Below are positions 30,819 to 35,611 of a stretch of 35,611 nt of DNA, one piece after another; position 1 is the first letter of the stretch; each line of letters begins with the position of its first letter. The DNA is from an uncultured Prevotellaceae bacterium. Lineage in GTDB: Bacteria; Bacteroidota; Bacteroidia; Bacteroidales; Bacteroidaceae. A program made the position numbers and the translations under genes. The stretch covers positions 1 to 35,611 of the forward strand of contig CAMVJU010000018.1 in the NCBI GenBank assembly GCA_947167935.1, read 5' to 3'. Below the pieces are notes generated by a model. The model saw only the letters and a list, made by a program, of their open reading frames with translations, did no database searches and had not been told where the DNA came from.

Positions 30819-30881
30819 CGAGCAGGAGCAGGCTCGACCGAAGGTCAAAACCAAAACGAAAAACGCCGGCTAAGCAAGAAA

Positions 30882-30908
30882 GAGCCTTCCCGAAAGGGGA
30901 GGCTTTTT
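30882..30908 (+). terminator. Terminator after the HU gene
   Basis: AGCCTTCCC-GAAA-GGGGAGGCT forms a stem with a tetraloop and one mismatch, followed by five T. It ends a 3' untranslated region of about 180 bases. Confidence 0.75.
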
Positions 30909-30932
30909 ATATCGCGCAGAGCCATCATTTAT

Positions 30933-31106
30933 TCTCGCGCAGAGCCGCAGAGTACGCGGAGTAGACGCAGAGGGGCATTTTGTCTTTTGAGAGTAAAGAG
31001 GAGTTTTTTAGGAGTTAGCGACTCTTGTCGTTTCAGCGAACTCAAAATACCCACGAAAAAATGATACTCAGCGTTACCTCAGCGTACTCAGCGGCTCTGC
31101 GCGAGA
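30933..31106. repeat. Inverted repeat pair with CGCAGAGCC core
   Basis: TCTCGCGCAGAGCCGC (30933-30948) is perfectly inverted as GCGGCTCTGCGCGAGA (31091-31106), with imperfect complementarity continuing inward for 20 bases. An outer pair of shorter copies lies at 30911-30923 and 31118-31130. The interior holds no ORF of note. Together with the HU 3' region this accounts for the 508-base gap between 30723 and 31232. A truncated copy is at about 33079-33115. Confidence 0.8.
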
Positions 31107-31169
31107 AATAAAAACCTGGCTCTGCGCGAGAATTTCTCAAAAAATGAGCTCCATCTGAAAAATTATCAC

Positions 31170-31177
31170 TATTTTTG
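31170..31177 (+). promoter_or_regulatory. Bacteroidota -7 box (TATTTTTG) for the 291-residue secreted protein
   Basis: TATTTTTG matches TAnnTTTG and lies 54 bases before ATG 31232. Confidence 0.55.
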
Positions 31178-31231
31178 CAAACAATAATGCATTGATAGGA
31201 CAAATTTCGAATAAATCAGGACTAACTGTAT

Positions 31232-32107
31232 ATGATGAAACAAACAATGTGCTTATTGGCGATGTCGATGATGATGGCATTGCCTGTCTGTGCCAAGAAG
31301 AAGTGGACGGAGGAGATGAACCAGACACTGAAGGAGATGCAGGAGATGTATTTCTGGCGGTGCGGAGTGTATTGGCTGAGTGACCACGGTCATACTGAAG
31401 GCTATATGAGAAACTTGGGCAGATACAGCATCCCGTCGCTGAAGGAGACTCGTGAGCGGGTGGTGGAGGAGCAGAACCGTGTGCAGAAGTCCAAGGAGGT
31501 CATCGATGCCATCTGCGGCAAGAAAAAGGGTGAGAAGCGCCAGACGGCCTTGGCGAAGTACTTTACTGATATGGACCGTGCCAACCGCATCATCGCAGCC
31601 GTGGAGCGCATCTATGAAGACGCGCCGATGCTGATAGGTGCCATCGACTATGAGCTGACGCACCGCGCGCCGGCGGTGATGCCTGAGGGACGGCTGCTGT
31701 CGTTCTCCTCGTCGGCGAGCAACGGTTTCGCCGGCTGGAGAAGGGAGCTGACACTGAAGCGCGACAAGAACAGCGAGAGTGGCACGCTGACCCTCAAGGA
31801 GGAGAGGCATCTTCGTTGGGGACCAGGCGAAGAGGAAGGTACCGATACCACGATAGTGGTGGCCGACTCGGTGTTCCAGCGTGTCCGCGACATGGTGGAG
31901 GACGGCATGCTTTATGAAATAGGTAGAGATTACCATCCCGACTTTGACATCACCGATGCCTCGTCATGGAGCCTGTCCATCTATTTTGAGAAGGGCGACA
32001 TCTCCTCGGGTGGCTATGCCGTCGGTCCTGACCACCACGAAGCTCTCAATGAGATCGAGCGTTACCTTGCCGGGATGTGCAGAAAAGAAACTCCGGAGCA
32101 GGAATAA
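31232..32107 (+). CDS. Exported protein of unknown function (291 residues)
   Basis: A signal peptide (MMKQTMCLLAMSMMMALPVCA) is followed by a Lys-rich mature start. Residues 30-140 are charged, helical and rich in Glu, Arg and Lys (for example LKETRERVVEEQNRVQKSKE), likely a helical bundle or coiled coil. The second half is mixed and beta-rich, with the WRRELTLKRDKN and ERHLRWGPGEEEG segments. I recognise no family. It may start at ATG 31232 or 31235. Four 22-bp repeats begin two bases after its stop codon. It likely acts in the periplasm. Confidence 0.6.
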   Translation: MMKQTMCLLAMSMMMALPVCAKKKWTEEMNQTLKEMQEMYFWRCGVYWLSDHGHTEGYMRNLGRYSIPSLKETRERVVEEQNRVQKSKEVIDAICGKKKGEKRQTALAKYFTDMDRANRIIAAVERIYEDAPMLIGAIDYELTHRAPAVMPEGRLLSFSSSASNGFAGWRRELTLKRDKNSESGTLTLKEERHLRWGPGEEEGTDTTIVVADSVFQRVRDMVEDGMLYEIGRDYHPDFDITDASSWSLSIYFEKGDISSGGYAVGPDHHEALNEIERYLAGMCRKETPEQE

Positions 32108-32108
32108 C

Positions 32109-32196
32109 GGTACTCAGCAGCGGGAGTAGCGGTACTCAGAAACGGGAGTGACGGTGTTCCCAAACGGGAGTAGCGGCACTCAGCAGTGGGAGTGAC
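32109..32196. repeat. Four tandem 22-bp repeats after a stop codon
   Basis: Units GGTACTCAGCAGCGGGAGTAGC, with copies at 32109, 32131, 32153 and 32175, differing at a few positions. Within most units ACTC and GAGT can pair as a small hairpin. The array occupies the 3' end of the 291-residue gene transcript. Confidence 0.85.
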
Positions 32197-32244
32197 GTTA
32201 GAAAAAAATAGGAAGCGCGGTTGCTCGTTTTGAAAAAATGTTGC

Positions 32245-32252
32245 TACCTTTG
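32245..32252 (+). promoter_or_regulatory. Bacteroidota -7 box (TACCTTTG) for the 204-residue secreted protein
   Basis: TACCTTTG matches TAnnTTTG exactly. A hexamer array starts 11 bases downstream and runs almost to ATG 32391, giving a leader of about 130 bases. Confidence 0.65.
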
Positions 32253-32263
32253 CAGGCGATTCA

Positions 32264-32387
32264 AACGAAAACGAAGACGAAGAACGAAGACGAAAACGAA
32301 AACGAAAACGGGAACGAAAACGAAAACGGGAACGAAAACGAAAACGGGAACGAAAACGGGAACGAAAAGGAAAGCCAAAACGAAAAT
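32264..32387 (+). repeat. About 20 tandem hexamers (AACGAA/AACGGG/GACGAA) in a 5' leader
   Basis: Nearly uninterrupted AACGAA, GACGAA and AACGGG units from 32264 to 32387, ending three bases before ATG 32391. If read upstream in frame they would give Asn-Glu/Asn-Gly dipeptides. But the signal peptide begins at 32391, so the array is best seen as untranslated leader DNA. Confidence 0.85.
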
Positions 32388-32390
32388 AGT

Positions 32391-33005
32391 ATGAAGAAAA
32401 AGATTTTGTCAATGGTGGCAGTACTGCTGATGGCGGTGACTGCACAGGCTCAGGAGGATTACATCGTGGTGAAGTATGACGGCGCACGGCCCAATATCCT
32501 TGACTTCGTGACCGCCATCCTCTCGCAGGAGGACACGGGCGAGGCGCTGGGCAACATGGCCGACAACTGGGATCTGATGCGCGAACACTATCCGCTGCGC
32601 GAGGGCGCTACCATCATGACCGACGTGCCCAATGGCTATGTGCGCTTCGACCAGCGCTATGAGGATGCTGACACGCGCGAGCACAGCTACATCGAGATGG
32701 TGTACTGGAACTGCTCGGACAACAAGCACAAGCTGGTGGGCATCAACGTAGGCTGCGAGGTGGGCGGCAAGCCCGTCGAGACGGAGCTGACGGGTCTGAT
32801 GTTCTATCGCTATGACAATCAGACGCACACACTCAGCTACGAGTCGGAATATGACCTTGGTGCCAGCGTGAGGGTGACGCCTGTGGTGACCTATGAGCTG
32901 CCTCGCAAGGGCAAGGATATCAAGGCCGTGATACACGCAGAAAACCGTCCTGTCCGCATCCTGATGAAGTGGAACGGGATGAAGTTCGACCAGTCACAGT
33001 ATTAG
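32391..33005 (+). CDS. Exported protein of unknown function (204 residues)
   Basis: A clear signal peptide MKKKILSMVAVLLMAVTAQA precedes QEDYIVVKYDG. The mature part is beta-rich with several Asp/Asn/Tyr residues (YVRFDQRYEDADTREHSYIE, then VGINVGCEVGGKPVE) and no catalytic motif. It has a paralog-like fit in composition to Prevotella surface or periplasmic proteins, but the family is not recognised. ATG 32391 is chosen because the signal peptide begins there. An in-frame opening at 32238 would read through the promoter box and hexamer array. Expression could vary with hexamer number. Confidence 0.6.
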   Translation: MKKKILSMVAVLLMAVTAQAQEDYIVVKYDGARPNILDFVTAILSQEDTGEALGNMADNWDLMREHYPLREGATIMTDVPNGYVRFDQRYEDADTREHSYIEMVYWNCSDNKHKLVGINVGCEVGGKPVETELTGLMFYRYDNQTHTLSYESEYDLGASVRVTPVVTYELPRKGKDIKAVIHAENRPVRILMKWNGMKFDQSQY

Positions 33006-33048
33006 AAACCCACCCCCCGCTCGGCCGAAGGACGCTTGCAAGGCAAGA

Positions 33049-33076
33049 ACCCCTCCCGAACGGGAGGGGCTTTTTT
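33049..33076 (+). terminator. Terminator built from the GC-rich repeat, copy 4
   Basis: ACCCCTCCC-GAAC-GGGAGGGGC followed by six T is an intrinsic terminator. The preceding bases (33005-33018) hold the ACCCACCCC part of the dispersed repeat seen at 1378 and 30725, here separated by an about 30-base insertion. Confidence 0.75.
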
Positions 33077-33122
33077 ATGGCGCGCAGAGCGAGAGAAAAA
33101 ACTGGATCGGCGCGAGAATTGT

Positions 33123-34100
33123 TTAGATGCTTAATTCGTCAAGAACTTTGATGAGTTTCTTGTCGAAGGGCTTGTCGGTGCGGATGCACTCGCTGAAGGG
33201 CACGTAGACCACCTCGTTGTTGCGCACACCCACCATCACGTTGCGCTGACCCTGCTTGATGGCCTCGATGGCTCCTACGCCGGTACGGCTGGCAAGGATG
33301 CGGTCGTGGGCCGATGGGGTGCCGCCACGCTGCAGATGGCCGAGGATGGAGACGCGCACATCGAACCCGGGGAACTCCTTCTTCACACGGTCGGCATAGT
33401 AGAGGGCACCGCATTTGGGGCTCTCAGAGACAATGACGATGCACGACTTCTTCGACTTGCGGATGCCACGTCCCATGAACTGTGCCAGCTGGTCCTCATC
33501 GGTCATTTCCTCTGGAATGATGGCGGCCTCGGCGCCACAGGCGATGGCTGAGTTCTGTGCCAGGAAACCGGCATCGCGTCCCATCACCTCGACGAAGAAG
33601 ATACGCTCGTGTGAGTTGGCAGTGTCGCGGATACGGTCTACGCACTCCATGATGGTGTTCATCGTGGTGTCGTAGCCGATGGTGGCGTCAGTTCCGTAGA
33701 GGTCGTTGTCGATGGTGCCTGGCAGGCCGATGACGGGGAAGTCGAACTCCATGCCGAAGTTGCGGGCTCCCGTCAGCGAGCCGTTGCCGCCGATGACGAC
33801 GAGGGCGTCAATCTCTTCCCTCACACAGGTCTCGTAGGCCTTCTGCATGCCTTCGGGCGTCATGAACTCCTTCGAGCGGGCCGTCTTCAGGATGGTGCCG
33901 CCTCGAGTGATGATGCCGCTGACGTCCTCTGTGGTGAAGGACTTCACTTCGCCTTTGATGAGGCCGTCGTAACCACGATAGATGCCTTTGATGTTGAAAC
34001 CGTTGTAGATGCCTGCGCGCGTGACGGCGCGGATGGCTGCGTTCATCCCAGGGGCATCACCGCCTGAGGTGAGAATTCCTATAGTCTTGATTTTGGCCAT
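33123..34100 (-). CDS. pfkA: 6-phosphofructokinase
   Basis: 325 residues, typical bacterial PfkA. It phosphorylates fructose 6-phosphate to the 1,6-bisphosphate in glycolysis. Landmarks are [14 protein letters not shown] (12-25), PGTIDND (127-133) with catalytic Asp131, and [11 protein letters not shown]. The nucleotide-site motif is GGNGS (104-108) where E. coli PfkA has GGDGS, an Asp-to-Asn change at a Mg-ATP ligand, so the donor may be altered. It starts six bases after the NhaD-like stop codon, consistent with co-transcription. The stop lies close to the convergent terminator of the secreted protein gene. Confidence 0.93.
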   Translation of the reverse strand: MAKIKTIGILTSGGDAPGMNAAIRAVTRAGIYNGFNIKGIYRGYDGLIKGEVKSFTTEDVSGIITRGGTILKTARSKEFMTPEGMQKAYETCVREEIDALVVIGGNGSLTGARNFGMEFDFPVIGLPGTIDNDLYGTDATIGYDTTMNTIMECVDRIRDTANSHERIFFVEVMGRDAGFLAQNSAIACGAEAAIIPEEMTDEDQLAQFMGRGIRKSKKSCIVIVSESPKCGALYYADRVKKEFPGFDVRVSILGHLQRGGTPSAHDRILASRTGVGAIEAIKQGQRNVMVGVRNNEVVYVPFSECIRTDKPFDKKLIKVLDELSI

Positions 34101-34106
34101 TGGTAT

Positions 34107-35498
34107 TTAGGGTACTAAAAGATGTTCGATAAAGAGTACGGCCATGCCGATGATCCAGCCCGCCAGCACCTTCGGGGCGATGCGGCGCACATACCAGGAG
34201 AGGCGGATATGCTCCATCTGCATGAGGGCGATGCCGCTGACGCTGCCTACGGAGAGCAGGCAACCGCCTACCGCCGTTGAGAAGGCGATGATGAGCCAGA
34301 AGGCTCCGTTCTGGGCATAGGCTCCTGCGTCGCCTGCCATGCCGTGCAGCGACTGGGCAAAGCTGATGTCGGAGACGGCCACCGTGAACATGTCGACGGC
34401 GCTGCTCAGCAGGCCTGAGATGAAGCCGATAATCCAGATGTTGCCGACGTTCGTCTCAATCCAGGTGGCGATAGTTCCCAGCACGCCCGTCTCGGAGACG
34501 GCTCCGAAGCCCAGCATGATACCCATCACGAAGAGCATTTGCTGGATGGCACCGTATTGCAATACACGCGGGAACCGTCGCTGCGACATCTGGTCGGCGT
34601 TCATCAGCTTGCGGTTGAAGGCCTCGTTCACCACCCACAGCACGCTCAACACGCAGAGGGCGCCAAGGAACGGCGAGAGGCGCGTGAGGCTGAGGAAGGT
34701 AGGCACGAACCACAGGCCGCCCAAGCCGACGAAGAGCATCAGCACGCGCTGCCAGCGGTTCAGGCGGGTATCGTCGCCGCGATAGGGAGCCACCGTCCAC
34801 TCAATGTCGAGACGGGCAGGCAGCTCGCGGTTGATAAGAAAAGTGGGAATCACCCATGCTGCGATGGCGGGCAGGGCCAGATAACCTGAGAAATGGGTGG
34901 CCGTGACGGCCTCGTCGCCCCATAGCAGCAGTCCTGTGCAGTCGCCGATAACGGTGAAGCAACCGCCGCAGCAGGCCGCCAGCACGATGGCCGAGCCGAT
35001 GAGCATGCGCTGGGAGCGGCTCTTCACGATGCTGTGCATGATGACCAGCATGAGCATCGCCGTAGTGAGGTTGTCGAGGGTGGCCGAGAGGATGAACGTG
35101 GCCAGCGTGATGGTCCACAGCAGGCGCTTCGAGTTGCGGGTGCGAATCCACTCGTTGATGAAGTCGAAGCAGCCGTTGTTGTTCAGGATCTCGATGATCG
35201 ACATCGTGGCCAGCAGGAACATCACGATGGCTGCTGCGCGTCCCACGTAGTTGAGGAAGATCTTGTCGTAGATGAAGTATTTCACCGTCTTGCTCGTCGA
35301 TTCCGCGCCACCCAGGAATTCCGCATATTCTGCGGCGTGCTGGCTCTGCACGAAATCATCGCCCCAGATGACGAACACCACCCAGCTGATGGTGCCGAGG
35401 AACATGGCGATAGCCGCCTTGTTCACACCTGTGAAATGCCCCGTCGCTATCAGCAGATAGCTGAAGACGAGCATCAGGACAATCACGAGTGTCATCAT
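34107..35498 (-). CDS. NhaD-type sodium:proton antiporter
   Basis: 463 residues with about 12 hydrophobic helices and the ion-transporter (ArsB/NhaD) look: VNKAAIAMFLGTISW, an NNNGCFDFINEWI loop, LSATLDNLTTAMLMLVI (typical NhaD segment with conserved Asp-Asn and Thr) and the repeated later half, LLSSAVDMFTVAVSDISF. It exports sodium in exchange for protons at the inner membrane. Two ATGs are in tandem (35498 and 35495). It lies between the OmpH-like gene and pfkA, with 42 and 6 base gaps; the upstream gap and the end of that gene hold a heptamer repeat array. Confidence 0.85.
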   Translation of the reverse strand: MMTLVIVLMLVFSYLLIATGHFTGVNKAAIAMFLGTISWVVFVIWGDDFVQSQHAAEYAEFLGGAESTSKTVKYFIYDKIFLNYVGRAAAIVMFLLATMSIIEILNNNGCFDFINEWIRTRNSKRLLWTITLATFILSATLDNLTTAMLMLVIMHSIVKSRSQRMLIGSAIVLAACCGGCFTVIGDCTGLLLWGDEAVTATHFSGYLALPAIAAWVIPTFLINRELPARLDIEWTVAPYRGDDTRLNRWQRVLMLFVGLGGLWFVPTFLSLTRLSPFLGALCVLSVLWVVNEAFNRKLMNADQMSQRRFPRVLQYGAIQQMLFVMGIMLGFGAVSETGVLGTIATWIETNVGNIWIIGFISGLLSSAVDMFTVAVSDISFAQSLHGMAGDAGAYAQNGAFWLIIAFSTAVGGCLLSVGSVSGIALMQMEHIRLSWYVRRIAPKVLAGWIIGMAVLFIEHLLVP

Positions 35499-35521
35499 AA
35501 CTCTCTCTCCTCCTTACTTTA

Positions 35522-35549
35522 ACTTCTCACCTCTCACTTCTCACTTCTT
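35522..35549. repeat. Heptamer tandem repeat ACTTCTC x4
   Basis: ACTTCTC, ACCTCTC, ACTTCTC, ACTTCTT run in series across the last codons of the OmpH-like gene (Lys-Lys-stop) and into the gap before the NhaD-like gene. On the transcript the unit is GAGAAGT. Confidence 0.8.
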
Positions 35550-35611
35550 ATATCGGGCGTTCATGCCGTTGATGACGTCCTGCGTGATATCGTTTTTCTT
35601 GTCGCCGTAGA
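35541..35611 (-). CDS. C-terminal part of an OmpH/Skp-like periplasmic chaperone (partial)
   Basis: The minus-strand frame enters from the window edge and reads YGDKKNDITQDVINGMNARY then KK and TGA at 35541. The pattern D(V/I)T..VI..(L/M)N near the end is typical of the C-terminal beta-sheet of Skp/OmpH chaperones, which guard outer-membrane proteins in the periplasm. With only 23 residues visible this is a tentative call. It would be the first visible gene of the NhaD-pfkA transcript. Confidence 0.45.
   Translation of the reverse strand, partial: YGDKKNDITQDVINGMNARYKK

Noticed and set aside
32109..32196. CRISPR array
   Set aside because: The 22-bp units are contiguous with no unique spacers, and no cas genes are near.
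32238..32390. Asn/Glu-repeat N-terminal extension of the 204-residue secreted protein
   Set aside because: The extension would start upstream of the -7 box and hide the signal peptide at 32391; the hexamers are better seen as leader.
1..35611. tRNA or rRNA genes
   Set aside because: I saw no cloverleaf with a TTCGAnTC-type T-loop and no rRNA-like segment in the intergenic regions, though a tRNAscan run would be decisive.

Overview
The window looks like a chromosome segment of a Bacteroidales bacterium, most likely Prevotella or a close relative. The evidence is the recurring Bacteroidota promoter box TAnnTTTG ahead of many genes, mostly absent Shine-Dalgarno sequences, an NADP glutamate dehydrogenase, a fused DHOD-B-like/GltD flavoprotein, the HU-HIG type DNA-binding protein, and a secreted protein with a Por/T9SS-like C-terminal tail. 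The core genes are GC-rich. The stretch at about 21.9-26.6 kb is visibly more AT-rich and reads like acquired DNA.

Layout: (1) 1-3057, plus strand: the tail of a tiny protein, an outer-membrane porin and a sodium:solute symporter bracketed by GC-rich palindromic repeats. (2) 3064-18884, almost wholly minus strand: a haem-motif PD40 lipoprotein with a large membrane/TPR-like protein, a DUF486 membrane protein, the flavoprotein fusion, a three-gene PH-like/zinc-ribbon/FHA cluster, glucuronate catabolism (uxaC, kdgK), a patatin-like lipase, a secreted protein, an MFS permease and rpiB. (3) 19183-21870: rplU-rpmA, gdhA and a small HExxH protein. (4) 21980-24793, minus: a modification/restriction-like operon (EcoRI-type adenine methylase, then a DUF262-HNH nuclease, then a small exported ORF with a frameshift). 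It is preceded by a long, highly self-complementary leader that has its own promoter. (5) 24887-29949, plus: an unrecognised 567-residue protein, a primase/SF3-helicase-like replication protein with iteron-like repeats and a large hairpin behind it, and a tiny acidic repeat protein. Together these resemble the replication module of a mobile element, although no integrase is present in the window. (6) 30007-33076: an HU-family protein and two secreted proteins of unknown function separated by repeats. (7) 33123-35611, minus: an OmpH/Skp-like tail, a NhaD-type antiporter and pfkA.

Functional links: uxaC, kdgK and possibly the MFS permease and rpiB fit hexuronate/pentose use. gdhA and the GltD-like fusion handle glutamate/NADPH metabolism. 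The methylase and DUF262-HNH genes are translationally adjacent and probably form one defence unit.

The most unusual features are the structured leader RNA candidate of the methylase operon (24508-24793) and a pattern seen at about ten loci: short tandem repeats of 6-8 bp, with a different unit at each locus, sitting exactly at the 5' ends or junctions of genes (11 heptamers before the MFS gene; octamers or heptamers inside two signal-peptide coding regions; hexamers in two leaders). A candidate origin lies behind the primase-helicase gene. All function calls come from reading the sequence; no database search was possible.
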